Shown piece by piece: positions 8,485 to 16,864 of a stretch of DNA of 64,000 nucleotides (position 1 is its first letter; each line of letters starts with the position of its first letter). The translations under genes were made by a program, and so were the position numbers. The notes beneath the pieces were generated by a model. It was given only the letters and a program-made list of their open reading frames with translations, searched no databases and had not been told where the DNA came from. This DNA is from Microbacterium terregens (GTDB lineage: Bacteria > Actinomycetota > Actinomycetes > Actinomycetales > Microbacteriaceae), in NCBI RefSeq assembly GCF_039534975.1, contig NZ_BAAAWH010000001.1, forward strand, positions 1,240,001-1,304,000. Direction: 5' to 3'.

Positions 8485-9314
8485 ATCGCCCCGATGACGC
8501 GCGCCAGCAGCGATGAGATGGCAGGCCCCGCCAGACGGCCGGCCTCCATGACCTCCTGGTGGCTCAGCGGCGTGGTCTGGATGCCGGCGGCCATGTTCGT
8601 GATGAGCGAGAAGCCCAGCACCTCCATGCCGGCCTGTCGCGCGGCGATGGCCTCTAGGGCGGTGGACATGCCGACGATGTGGCCGCCGATCGTCTTGGCC
8701 ATGCGCACCTCGGCGGGCGTCTCGTACTGCGGACCCGTGAACTGGCAGTAGACGCCCTCGTCGAGGGAGGGGTCGATCGAGTGCGCGAGGTCGCGAAGGC
8801 GCATCGAGTAGAGGTCCGTCAGGTCGATGAACGTCGCGCCCTCGAGCGGGGTCGCGCCGGTGAGGTTGATGTGGTCGCTGATCAGCACGGGCGTGCCGGG
8901 CTTCCAGGTGGGCCGGATGCCACCCGCGCCGTTGGTGAGCACCATGGTCCGCGCGCCGGTGGCGGCCGCCGTGCGGACGCTGTGGACGACCCGCCGTGGG
9001 TTGCGGCCCTCGTAGAAATGCGTGCGGGCTCCGATGATCAGCACGCGCCGGCCGCGGGGCGTCAGCACGCTGCGCAGCGTGCCGACGTGGCCCTCCAGGG
9101 CGGGGCTGCTGAACCCGGTGATCTGCGTGCAGGGCAGGGTCGCGACCGTCTCGCCGATCAGCTCGGCCGCCTGCCCCCACCCGCTGCCGAGAGTGAGGGC
9201 GATGTCGTGGCGGGCGACGCCGGTGAGACGGGCGATCTCGTCCGCGGCCTCCGCCGCGATCTCGAAGGGGTCGGCCGACGGGTCATCGAGCGGGTTGGCG
9301 AAGGTCTGGGGCAT
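8481..9314 (-). CDS. punA: Purine-nucleoside phosphorylase, trimeric type
   Basis: This 277-residue cytoplasmic enzyme splits purine nucleosides with phosphate into free base and ribose 1-phosphate. It belongs to the trimeric PNP family, as shown by LTLGSGWGQ (phosphate-loop serine), GARTHFYEG, TNGAGGI, FTGPQYETPAEVRM and GMSTALEAI. The length is normal. The ATG lies 6 bases after TAGAGT, so the message is probably leaderless. It is the first gene of a unit with the phospho-sugar mutase, whose start overlaps its stop, and divergent from lpdA. Together the two enzymes form a nucleoside-salvage step. Confidence 0.93.
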   Translation of the reverse strand: MPQTFANPLDDPSADPFEIAAEAADEIARLTGVARHDIALTLGSGWGQAAELIGETVATLPCTQITGFSSPALEGHVGTLRSVLTPRGRRVLIIGARTHFYEGRNPRRVVHSVRTAAATGARTMVLTNGAGGIRPTWKPGTPVLISDHINLTGATPLEGATFIDLTDLYSMRLRDLAHSIDPSLDEGVYCQFTGPQYETPAEVRMAKTIGGHIVGMSTALEAIAARQAGMEVLGFSLITNMAAGIQTTPLSHQEVMEAGRLAGPAISSLLARVIGAM

Positions 9315-9320
9315 GCACCC

Positions 9321-9326
9321 ACTCTA
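9321..9326 (-). promoter_or_regulatory. -10 box of punA
   Basis: TAGAGT on the minus strand, 6 bases before the ATG, with no room for a separate ribosome site. Confidence 0.5.
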
Positions 9327-9388
9327 GGAAGGCGCGGCCCCCGGAGCCAGACCGCACCCCCGGGACACCCTCAACCGGATGCCTGAGC

Positions 9389-9404
9389 CCTCCGTTGCCG
9401 GAGG
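9389..9404. promoter_or_regulatory. Small hairpin or operator between punA and lpdA
   Basis: CCTCCG TTGC CGGAGG is a perfect 6-base inverted repeat with a 4-base centre, 28 bases before the lpdA start and within the divergent intergenic region. It may be a regulator binding site; no known motif is recognised. Confidence 0.3.
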
Positions 9405-9431
9405 TCGTGTTCGGCCTGGGAAGATGGGTAC

Positions 9432-10880
9432 ATGTCTTTGAGCTTCGAGCGCACCCAGAGTGTCGCGATCATCGGTGGCGGCCCCGGCGGATACGAGGCC
9501 GCGCTCGGCGCGGCCCAGCTCGGCGCGGAAGTGACCGTGATCGAGCGTGCCGGCATCGGCGGCTCGGCCGTGATCACCGACGTCGTGCCGTCCAAGACGC
9601 TGATCGCGACCGCCGATGCGGCGGTGGCGATCTCGCAGGCGGGTGATCTCGGCGTGCAGCTGTTCGCCCGGGGCGGCGAGGGGAAGCCGCTCAAGCCGGA
9701 GATCGCCATCAACCTGGTCGCGGTCAACAAACGACTGCTGTCGCTGGCGCGCCAGCAGTCCGACGACATGCGGGCATCCCTGGTGGAGGCCGGGGTCCGG
9801 CTGATCTCGGGATTCGGCCGCCTCGACAGCGACAACGCCGTCGTCGTCTCGACCGGGCCGAACGGCACGGACTTCGACCGCGTCGAGGCGGACACCCTGA
9901 TCGTCTCGGTCGGCGCGTCACCGCGGGAGCTTCCGAGCGCGAAACCCGACGGGCAGCGCATCCTGACCTGGACGCAGCTGTACGACATGACCTCCCTTCC
10001 CGAGCACCTGATCGTCGTCGGCTCGGGCGTCACCGGGGCGGAGTTCGCGTCGGCGTACATGAACCTCGGATCGAAGGTCACGCTCATCTCCAGCCGTGAC
10101 CAGGTTCTTCCGGGCGAGGATCGGGACGCCGCGACGGTGCTCGAGAAGGTGTTCAAACGCGGTGGCATGACCGTGCTGTCCAAGTCCCGCGCCGACACCG
10201 TCGTCCGAGATGGCGACGGCGTGCTCGTCACACTCTCGGACGGGCGAACCGTCGAGGGCAGTCACTGCCTGATGGCCGTCGGGTCGATCCCCAACACCGC
10301 GGGCATCGGGCTGGAGGCCGCCGGCGTGCAGATGACCGAGTCGGGTCACATCCAGGTCAACCGCGTCGCGCGCACCTCGGTGCCGAACATCTACGCCGCG
10401 GGCGACTGCACGACGTTCGTGCCGCTCGCCTCGGTGGCGTCGATGCAGGGCCGTACCGCGGTCTTCCACGCGCTGGGCGACGTCGTGATCCCGCTGGAGC
10501 GTCGTCGGATCACCTCGAACATCTTCACCGCCCCCGAGATCGCGACGATCGGCTGGTCCGAGCAGGACATCGTCGACGGGCTCATCGACGGCGTCGTGCA
10601 CAAGCTGCCGCTGGCGGCCAACCCGCGGGCGAAGATGATGGGCACCAAGGACGGCTTCGTCAAGCTCATCGCGCGGCAAGGCAGCGGCACCGTCATCGGC
10701 GGCGTGATCGTCGGGCCGCGGGCTTCGGATCTCATCTATCCGATCGCGATCGCCGTCGACCGCCGCCTCACCGTCGACCAGCTCTCCCGCGTCTTCGCCG
10801 CCTACCCCTCGCTGAGCGGCAGCATCACCGACGCGGCCCGTGCGATGCACATCGTGGACCGCGCGAACGAAGACGGCTGA
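9432..10880 (+). CDS. lpdA: LpdA-like FAD NAD(P)H dehydrogenase without redox disulfide
   Basis: A 482-residue flavoprotein with the pyridine nucleotide-disulfide oxidoreductase fold: FAD-binding VAIIGGGPGGYEAA at the N-terminus, an NAD(P) site VVGSGVTGAEFAS near residue 195, the second FAD motif NIYAAGDCT, and a C-terminal dimerisation domain. The usual GGTCLNVGCIPSK is replaced by GGSAVITDVVPSK, so both redox cysteines are missing, and the usual C-terminal HPT..E dyad is replaced by YPSLSGS. It therefore cannot be a classical dihydrolipoamide dehydrogenase. Mycobacterial LpdA (Rv3303c), described as an NAD(P)H:quinone reductase, has the same loss. No ribosome site is obvious before the ATG. 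Confidence 0.87.
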   Translation: MSLSFERTQSVAIIGGGPGGYEAALGAAQLGAEVTVIERAGIGGSAVITDVVPSKTLIATADAAVAISQAGDLGVQLFARGGEGKPLKPEIAINLVAVNKRLLSLARQQSDDMRASLVEAGVRLISGFGRLDSDNAVVVSTGPNGTDFDRVEADTLIVSVGASPRELPSAKPDGQRILTWTQLYDMTSLPEHLIVVGSGVTGAEFASAYMNLGSKVTLISSRDQVLPGEDRDAATVLEKVFKRGGMTVLSKSRADTVVRDGDGVLVTLSDGRTVEGSHCLMAVGSIPNTAGIGLEAAGVQMTESGHIQVNRVARTSVPNIYAAGDCTTFVPLASVASMQGRTAVFHALGDVVIPLERRRITSNIFTAPEIATIGWSEQDIVDGLIDGVVHKLPLAANPRAKMMGTKDGFVKLIARQGSGTVIGGVIVGPRASDLIYPIAIAVDRRLTVDQLSRVFAAYPSLSGSITDAARAMHIVDRANEDG

Positions 10881-10961
10881 GGCCCGCTGGTCGCGCGCCG
10901 ACCCAGCCTGCGGCATCCGGTCCAGAGGTCGGGCCGCAGTTCCGCGGCCTGTGCCGGTCGG

Positions 10962-12728
10962 CTACGAGATCGTCAGGAGCTGGTGACCGGCGGAGACGGT
11001 CGTGCCGGCGGTGGCGTTGATCGCGCCGATCACGCCGTCCTTGTGCGCCTGGATCGGCTGCTCCATCTTCATCGCCTCGAGCACGACGACCAGGTCGCCC
11101 TGAACGACCGACTGCCCGTCCTCGACGGCCACCTTGACGATCGTCGACTGCATCGGGGCCTTGACGGCATCGCCCGACGCGCCCGCGACGACGTTCGCTG
11201 CGTGCGACCGTCGTGACGGCGGCACAGCCGCGGGCCGCCCGACCGACCCGGGCGCGCTGACGATCCGATCGGGAAGGCTGACCTCGAGCCGCTTGCCGCT
11301 GACCTCGACGACGACCGTGTGCCGGGCCTCGGTCGGCTTGGGCGCATCGAGCTCACCGTCCCACGGCGGGATGTCGTTGACGAACTCCGTCTCGATCCAC
11401 CGGGTGAAGACGCCGAAGTTGCCATCCTCCGCGGTGAAGGCCGGATCGCGGACCACCTTGCGGTGGAACGGCAGCACGGTGGGTAATCCCGTGACCTCGA
11501 ACTCGTCCAGCGCGCGGCGCGCGCGTTCCATCGCCTCGGCGCGGTCGCGGCCGGTGACGATGATCTTGCCGAGCAGCGAGTCGAAGGCGCCGCTGACCGA
11601 ATCGCCCGCGGTGACGCCGGAATCCAGCCGGATGCCGGGACCGCCGAACGTCTTGAACATGTGGATCGGACCGGGCTGGGGAAGGAATCCGCGACCCGGG
11701 TCCTCGCCGTTGACACGGAACTCGATCGAGTGACCGACCGGCACGGGGTCGTCGTAGTCCAGCGTGCCGCCCTCGGCGATGCGGAACTGCTCGCGCACCA
11801 GATCGATGCCGGTGACCTCTTCCGAGACGGGGTGCTCGACCTGCAGGCGGGTGTTGACCTCGAGGAACGAGATGGTGCCGTCGGCGCCGATGAGGAACTC
11901 GCACGTGCCGGCGCCGATGTAGCCGACCTCGCGCATGATCGCCTTCGACGACTCGTACAGCGTGCGGTTCTGCTCGTCGGTCAGGAAAGGTGCGGGGGCC
12001 TCTTCGACGAGCTTCTGGTGACGCCGCTGCAGCGAGCAGTCGCGGGTGGAGATCACGACGACGTTGCCCGCGGCATCCGCCAGGCACTGCGTCTCGACGT
12101 GCCGGGGCTTGTCGAGGTACTTCTCGACGAAGCACTCACCGCGGCCGAAGGCGGTGATCGCCTCGCGCGTCGCGGATTCGAACATCTCGGCGATCTCGTC
12201 GTACTCGCGAGCGACCTTGAGCCCGCGGCCGCCTCCGCCGAACGCGGCCTTGATCGCGATGGGCAGCCCGAACTCCTCGGCGAACGCGAGAACCTCGGCG
12301 GCATCGCTGACCGGCCCGGGCGTGCCGGGGACGAGCGGGGCGCCCACCTTCTCGGCGACGTGCCGGGCGGTGACCTTGTCGCCGAGCGCTTCGATCGCTT
12401 CGGGCGTCGGGCCGATCCAGATCAGGCCCGCCCCGATCACGGCGCGCGCGAAGGCGGCGTTCTCGGCGAGGAAGCCGTAGCCGGGGTGGACGGCGTCGGC
12501 GCCGGAACGGCGCGCGATGGAGAGGATCTTCTCGATCGACAGATACGTCTCGGCGCTGGTCGCGCCCTGCAGAGCGTACGACTCGTCCGCGAGCCGGGCG
12601 TGCAGCGCGTCCCGGTCCTGATCGGCGTAGACCGCGACGGACGATTTTCCGGCATCTCGCGCCGCGCGGATGACGCGGACTGCGATCTCGCCGCGGTTGG
12701 CGACGAGAACCTTGGCGATCTGAGGCAT
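10962..12728 (-). CDS. accA3: Acyl-CoA carboxylase alpha subunit (biotin carboxylase + BCCP)
   Basis: A 588-residue fused biotin carboxylase and biotin carrier protein, the alpha subunit of actinobacterial acetyl/propionyl-CoA carboxylase. It uses ATP and bicarbonate to carboxylate its own biotin for the beta subunit. Visible parts are the N-terminal [22 protein letters not shown]-grasp segments ([27 protein letters not shown]), a linker, and the lipoyl-type domain ending with EAMKMEQP, where Lys554 is biotinylated. The ATG is 7 bases after TAGGCT. The matching beta and epsilon genes and biotin ligase lie about 6-8 kb away. Malonyl- and methylmalonyl-CoA for lipid synthesis are the expected products. 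Confidence 0.93.
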   Translation of the reverse strand: MPQIAKVLVANRGEIAVRVIRAARDAGKSSVAVYADQDRDALHARLADESYALQGATSAETYLSIEKILSIARRSGADAVHPGYGFLAENAAFARAVIGAGLIWIGPTPEAIEALGDKVTARHVAEKVGAPLVPGTPGPVSDAAEVLAFAEEFGLPIAIKAAFGGGGRGLKVAREYDEIAEMFESATREAITAFGRGECFVEKYLDKPRHVETQCLADAAGNVVVISTRDCSLQRRHQKLVEEAPAPFLTDEQNRTLYESSKAIMREVGYIGAGTCEFLIGADGTISFLEVNTRLQVEHPVSEEVTGIDLVREQFRIAEGGTLDYDDPVPVGHSIEFRVNGEDPGRGFLPQPGPIHMFKTFGGPGIRLDSGVTAGDSVSGAFDSLLGKIIVTGRDRAEAMERARRALDEFEVTGLPTVLPFHRKVVRDPAFTAEDGNFGVFTRWIETEFVNDIPPWDGELDAPKPTEARHTVVVEVSGKRLEVSLPDRIVSAPGSVGRPAAVPPSRRSHAANVVAGASGDAVKAPMQSTIVKVAVEDGQSVVQGDLVVVLEAMKMEQPIQAHKDGVIGAINATAGTTVSAGHQLLTIS

Positions 12729-12735
12729 GGAGGCC

Positions 12736-12741
12736 AGCCTA
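12736..12741 (-). promoter_or_regulatory. -10 box of accA3
   Basis: TAGGCT on the minus strand, 7 bases before the ATG; the intervening bases hold no good ribosome site. Confidence 0.5.
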
Positions 12742-12846
12742 CCCAGGGGCCTCCGCCCGCTTTTGAGTGCACCGCACAAGAAAGACGCCAATACGTGTGG
12801 GGGAGTCTACGAGCCCGTCCGAGCATTCCTGTGCGGTTCCTCGCGG

Positions 12847-13494
12847 TTACCCGCGGTTCCACAGGTCTGGCCACGAGACGCCGAGCGCGCTCGCGAGCCG
12901 GCGCACCGTGGACAGCGACATGCCCACCACCGTCGACGGGTCTCCGACGACCCGATCGATGAAGGGGCCACCGAGGCTGTCGATCGTGAAGGCGCCGGCG
13001 ACCTGCAGCGGTTCGCCCGATGCGACGTAGGCGGCGATCTCGGCATCGCTCACGTCGGCGGCGAAGGTGACGGATGCTTCGGCCACCGCATCCGCCTGTC
13101 GAAGCTCCGCGCCCGGGAGCACCCGGATGACGCTGTGCCCGGAGTGCAGCACGCCCGTCCGTCCGCGCATCGCGCGCCACCGCCGTGTGGCAGCCTCGGC
13201 CGTGTACGGCTTGCCCAGGATCTCGCCGTCGATCTCGAACATGGAGTCGCCGCCGATGACGATCCCGTCGAAGTCGGGGTGGTCGGCGCGGACGCGGGAC
13301 GCGACATCCGCCGCCTTTCGCCGTGCGAGCAGCAGCACGTGCTCGTCGGCGGGCAGCCGTCGGCTCTCGGCCGCCTCGACCGCGGCGATGACGGCGTCCT
13401 CGTCCACGGCCGGTGCCATCGTGCGCGGCTCGATGCCCGCCTGTCGAAGCAGCATCAGGCGGGCGGGCGACGTCGAGGCGAGGAAGACCTGCAT
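12847..13494 (-). CDS. maf: Maf-family nucleoside triphosphate pyrophosphatase
   Basis: A 215-residue Maf/HAM1-like protein. Maf enzymes hydrolyse dTTP, UTP or modified nucleotides to monophosphates and are linked to septum control. The sequence shows the N-terminal LASTSPARLMLL, the nucleotide-binding GGDSMFEIDGEILGKPYTA, and the GAFTIDSLGGPFID motif with catalytic-type acidic residues. In actinobacteria maf often lies beside acyl-CoA carboxylase genes, as here. The ATG is 6 bases after TACCGT, suggesting a leaderless message. It is divergent from the RNA methyltransferase gene, with a 47-base gap. Confidence 0.92.
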   Translation of the reverse strand: MQVFLASTSPARLMLLRQAGIEPRTMAPAVDEDAVIAAVEAAESRRLPADEHVLLLARRKAADVASRVRADHPDFDGIVIGGDSMFEIDGEILGKPYTAEAATRRWRAMRGRTGVLHSGHSVIRVLPGAELRQADAVAEASVTFAADVSDAEIAAYVASGEPLQVAGAFTIDSLGGPFIDRVVGDPSTVVGMSLSTVRRLASALGVSWPDLWNRG

Positions 13495-13500
13495 GCGTTC

Positions 13501-13506
13501 ACGGTA
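13501..13506 (-). promoter_or_regulatory. -10 box of maf
   Basis: TACCGT on the minus strand, 6 bases before the ATG. Confidence 0.4.
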
Positions 13507-13541
13507 GCTGTGCGGCGCGCGTGCTGTGGAATGCTCGAGAC

Positions 13542-14891
13542 GTGGATGCCGGAGACGAACTCGACCTCGATGTGACCAGCGTCGCCCACGGCGGTGTGTT
13601 CGTCGGGCGGTTCGGCGCGGGCGCGACCACGGCGGAACCAGGCGCCGGGGAGTCAGCCGGCGCCACCCGCGGCGGGCGCGTCATCTTCGTGCCGGACGCG
13701 ATCCCGGGGGAGCGCGTCCGCGTACGCCTCACGGACGTCGGGAAGAAGTCGTTCTGGCGCGGTGACGTGATCGACGTGCTCGATGCCTCGCCCCACCGGC
13801 AGCCGCACGTGTGGCGCCAGGCGGACGTCGCGGTGCCTCCGCATCTGCGCCCCGGCGGGGCGGACTTCGGGCACATCGACCTGGCCCATCAGCGCTCGCT
13901 CAAGCGCGAGGTGCTGACCGACGCTCTGCAGCGCTTCGGCGGCGTCGCGCTGCCCTTCGACCTGACCGGCCCCGTCGAGGTGTCCGACGCGGAGGGGCGG
14001 ATCGTGGATGCGGAAACGCCCGACGGCACCCGGTGGCGCACCAGGGTGAGCCTGCACGTCGATGCCGACGGCCGCATCGGTCCTTACGCCGCCCGCAGCC
14101 ACACGGTCGTGCCCGTCGAAGACCTTCCGCTCGCGACGGCGGCCGTCGAGCAGGCCGCGCGCCGGCAGACGCACGGCAGACCCGGCCGCATCGATCTGAT
14201 CCAGCCCGCCGACGGCCGCGTCCGCGTGCTCCCGCGCCCCGATACCGTCCGGAGCGCGCCGACCCAGGCGCGAGAGGTCGTCACCGAGCGGGTCGGCACA
14301 CGGGAGTTCCGGGTGGATGCCGGTGGCTTCTGGCAGGTGCACCGCCTGGCCGCCGCAACCCTCGACGCTGCCGTGCGCTCCGCGATCCGCGCCGCCGCTC
14401 CGCGCGATGCAGGGGATGCCGTTCTCGACCCGGGCGCGTGGCATCTGGACCTGTACGGCGGCGTCGGACTCTTCGCCGCCGCACTGGCCGAACTCGGTGG
14501 CGGCCGCGTCACTTCCGTCGAATCCGACACCCGTGCCACCGAACACGCCGGTGAGAACCTCGCCGAATGGGTGGGCGCCCGCGCCGAGACCGCGCGGGTC
14601 GACCGATTCCTCTCGCGGCTCGGGGCCGAGGCATCCGACCGGGAGCGCGAACGGCTCAGTCGCGGCGTCACCGTCCTGGACCCGCCCCGCTCCGGCGCGG
14701 GTCGCGAGGTCGTCGAGCGCATCGCCGCCCTGCGGCCCGCCACCGTCGTCTACGTGGCGTGCGACCCGGTCGCGCTCGCCCGTGACGTCGCGACGTTCCG
14801 CGCCGAGGGCTACGATCTGCGTCGGGTCGCCGCCTACGACATCTTCCCGAACTCGCACCACATCGAGGCGGTCGCCACGTTCGTGCGGTGA
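13542..14891 (+). CDS. Class I SAM RNA methyltransferase, TrmA/RumA (RlmD) family
   Basis: This 449-residue enzyme puts a methyl group from S-adenosylmethionine on C5 of a uridine in rRNA or tRNA. An N-terminal TRAM-like RNA-binding domain (DELDLDVTSVAHGG) is followed by a central region and a Rossmann methyltransferase domain with HLDLYGGVGLFAAAL, TSVESDTRA, LDPPRSGAG and the catalytic cysteine loop YVACDPVALARD (Cys407; the family's usual Asn after Cys is Asp here). There are no obvious iron-sulfur cysteines near the N-terminus. The GTG was chosen at the start of TRAM homology; open frame continues upstream into the divergent maf gene. Whether the substrate is 23S rRNA or tRNA is not decided. 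Confidence 0.87.
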   Translation: MDAGDELDLDVTSVAHGGVFVGRFGAGATTAEPGAGESAGATRGGRVIFVPDAIPGERVRVRLTDVGKKSFWRGDVIDVLDASPHRQPHVWRQADVAVPPHLRPGGADFGHIDLAHQRSLKREVLTDALQRFGGVALPFDLTGPVEVSDAEGRIVDAETPDGTRWRTRVSLHVDADGRIGPYAARSHTVVPVEDLPLATAAVEQAARRQTHGRPGRIDLIQPADGRVRVLPRPDTVRSAPTQAREVVTERVGTREFRVDAGGFWQVHRLAAATLDAAVRSAIRAAAPRDAGDAVLDPGAWHLDLYGGVGLFAAALAELGGGRVTSVESDTRATEHAGENLAEWVGARAETARVDRFLSRLGAEASDRERERLSRGVTVLDPPRSGAGREVVERIAALRPATVVYVACDPVALARDVATFRAEGYDLRRVAAYDIFPNSHHIEAVATFVR

Positions 14892-14930
14892 GGGCGGTGC
14901 GGTGAGACGGTGAGGACCCCTGCCCGCGGC

Positions 14931-14936
14931 TAGGCT
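14931..14936 (+). promoter_or_regulatory. -10 box of the response regulator operon
   Basis: TAGGCT, 7 bases before the ATG of the LuxR-type regulator. Confidence 0.5.
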
Positions 14937-14943
14937 GGCAGGC

Positions 14944-15618
14944 ATGACGCGAGTGGCCCTGATCGACGATCACGAGTCCGTACGACTCGGGCTCGAGGCT
15001 GCCTGCGCGCGAGCGGACAAAGAAGTCGTGTTCTCGGGCAGCAACGTCAATGACTACCTCAGCTGGCGGGCGCTCAGCCGTTCCCTGCCGGCGGATGTCG
15101 TCGTCCTCGACCTGACGCTCGGCGACGGCACGACCGTCACCGAGAACGTCCGCCGACTGGTCTCGGACGGCTCCAGCGTCATCATCCACAGCGTCGCGGA
15201 CCGGCCGGCCGCCGTCCGCGAGGCGCTGGCGGCAGGCGCCGCCGGTGTCGTCAGCAAAGGATCGCCGATAGACGACGTCATGGCCGCGATCCGGACGGTC
15301 GCCCACGGCGAGCCGCTCAACAACGTCGAGTGGGCGAGCGCCGTGGAGGGCGACCGCGCATTCGCCGACGCGCAGCTGTCCGCACGCGAGCGCGACGTGC
15401 TGCGCCTGTACGCGGCAGGACTGCCGTTGAAGGTCGTCGCAGACCGCCTGGGGGTGGCCTACTCCACGGCCAAGGAGAACATCACCCGCGTGCGCGTGAA
15501 GTACGTCGAGGTCGGCAGGCCCGCGCCGACCAAGGTCGACCTGCTGCGCCGCGCGATGGAGGACGGGATCCTGGCCGAGCCGAGCGACCGCGAAGGCGCC
15601 GGTGGTGTCGGAGCCTGA
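14944..15618 (+). CDS. LuxR/NarL-type response regulator
   Basis: A 224-residue two-component response regulator. The receiver domain (1-125) has acidic residues in LIDDHE, the phosphate-accepting Asp56 in VVVLDLTLGDG, and the conserved lysine in GVVSKGSP. The C-terminal LuxR HTH runs through LSARERDVLRLYAAGLPLKVVADRLG. It is the first gene of a three-gene unit: its stop lies within the start of the sensor kinase, which overlaps by 17 bases, and a membrane protein gene follows. Target genes are not evident; the HTH type implies direct promoter binding after phosphorylation. Confidence 0.92.
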   Translation: MTRVALIDDHESVRLGLEAACARADKEVVFSGSNVNDYLSWRALSRSLPADVVVLDLTLGDGTTVTENVRRLVSDGSSVIIHSVADRPAAVREALAAGAAGVVSKGSPIDDVMAAIRTVAHGEPLNNVEWASAVEGDRAFADAQLSARERDVLRLYAAGLPLKVVADRLGVAYSTAKENITRVRVKYVEVGRPAPTKVDLLRRAMEDGILAEPSDREGAGGVGA

Positions 15619-16864
15619 GAGCGCCCGCGCGGTTCTCGCCGACGCCTGGGGGCACATCCCTCAGACCCGTGAGACGACCGCGGGTCTGGGTTCGTTCACG
15701 CGACTGCGCATCGAGCGGATCATCTCCATCGTGGTGGGCCTGGGCAGCCTCGTGCTCGGCACGCAGGCCTTCCTGGCCGCACTCGGTTCGTCCTATCAGG
15801 AGCGTCCGGAGTGGCACCTGCCGCTCTTGCTGATGACCTTCGTGCCGCTCGCCGGCATGATCCTCGCCTGCCTCTTCGGCCGCGGGGTGCGCGTCGCCGC
15901 GGGCATCTTCGCCATCATCTATCCCCTCGCCCTCCTGCTCTGGCCGCTTGCCACATCCGGTGCGGGCGCGGACTCCGTGGCCCAGCCGTGGATCTGGTAT
16001 CTCGTCAACGTCGCGACCGTGGCGAGCGTGCTCGCCTTCACGCTGCCCCTGCAGATCGTGTGGACGGTCGGCCTGCCGCTCCTGTTCGGCGTGGTGAGAC
16101 TGATCCAGGGCGACTTCGAACGCATCTACTGGTTCACGGTCGCGCTGGACGTCTCGTTCGCGCTGATCCTCGGGGCGATGCTGCTCACCCTCGGGTGGGT
16201 CTTCCGTTCCGTCGCGGCGAACGTCGACGAGACGCGCGCGCGTGCCGTGCAGTCGTACGCCGCCGCCGCGGCCGCCGACGCCGCAGAGCAGGAGCGCGTC
16301 GCGGTCGCTGCGCTCATGCACGACAGCGTCCTGGCGGCCCTGATTGCCGCCGAACGCGCTCACACGCCGCGGCAGCAGACCCTCGCGGTCGCGATGGCCC
16401 GCGAGGCACTCACCCGTCTGGCCAATACCGAGCAGGACTCGGGAGAGGGCAGCGACGAGCCACGGGATGCCGCGAGCCTCGCCGATGACATCGAACGTGC
16501 CGCTCTGGAACTGGGTGTCTCGGTCCGGGCCGAGCGCACGATCGCCGAGAAGGCCCCCTCGATGCCGGGCCGCGCTGCGCGTGCCCTCGTCCTCGCCGCC
16601 ACCCAGGCCGTCGCGAACGCCGCGCAGCACGCCGCCGGATCCGGCCTGGCCGTCAGCGTGGAGGGCGACGAGGACCCGCCGCGGGTCGTGGTGACCGTCC
16701 GGGACACCGGCGCGGGCTTCGACCTGGACCGCGTGCCCCACGATCGTCTCGGCATCCGTGCCTCGATCTTCGCGCGCGTCGCCGCGGTCGGCGGCACGAG
16801 CGCCATCGACTCCGATGCGGACGGCACGACCGTGCGCCTGGAATGGCACGAGGCGGCCTCATGA
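15602..16864 (+). CDS. Membrane sensor histidine kinase, NarL-partner type
   Basis: A 420-residue kinase partner of the preceding LuxR-type regulator. The N-terminal half has about six membrane helices (residues ~38-215) with little outside the membrane, so it may sense a membrane or intramembrane signal. The dimerisation helix contains His240 in VAALMHDSVLAAL, the HDxVL form of the HisKA_3 branch. The ATP-binding domain has an N-box-like AVANAAQHA, DTGAGFDL, and a C-terminal GTTVRLEW. Two adjacent GTG codons could start it; both overlap the end of the regulator gene. Its stop overlaps the next gene as ATGA. Confidence 0.88.
   Translation: MVSEPESARAVLADAWGHIPQTRETTAGLGSFTRLRIERIISIVVGLGSLVLGTQAFLAALGSSYQERPEWHLPLLLMTFVPLAGMILACLFGRGVRVAAGIFAIIYPLALLLWPLATSGAGADSVAQPWIWYLVNVATVASVLAFTLPLQIVWTVGLPLLFGVVRLIQGDFERIYWFTVALDVSFALILGAMLLTLGWVFRSVAANVDETRARAVQSYAAAAAADAAEQERVAVAALMHDSVLAALIAAERAHTPRQQTLAVAMAREALTRLANTEQDSGEGSDEPRDAASLADDIERAALELGVSVRAERTIAEKAPSMPGRAARALVLAATQAVANAAQHAAGSGLAVSVEGDEDPPRVVVTVRDTGAGFDLDRVPHDRLGIRASIFARVAAVGGTSAIDSDADGTTVRLEWHEAAS

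Noticed and set aside
6793..9180. A single 795-codon frame joining part of the purine phosphorylase region with the phospho-sugar mutase
   Set aside because: The first ~230 codons are out of frame with the phosphorylase and have no homology; the mutase starts at the GTG overlapping the phosphorylase stop.
9432..10880. Dihydrolipoamide dehydrogenase of the pyruvate dehydrogenase complex
   Set aside because: Both redox cysteines and the C-terminal His-Glu dyad are missing.
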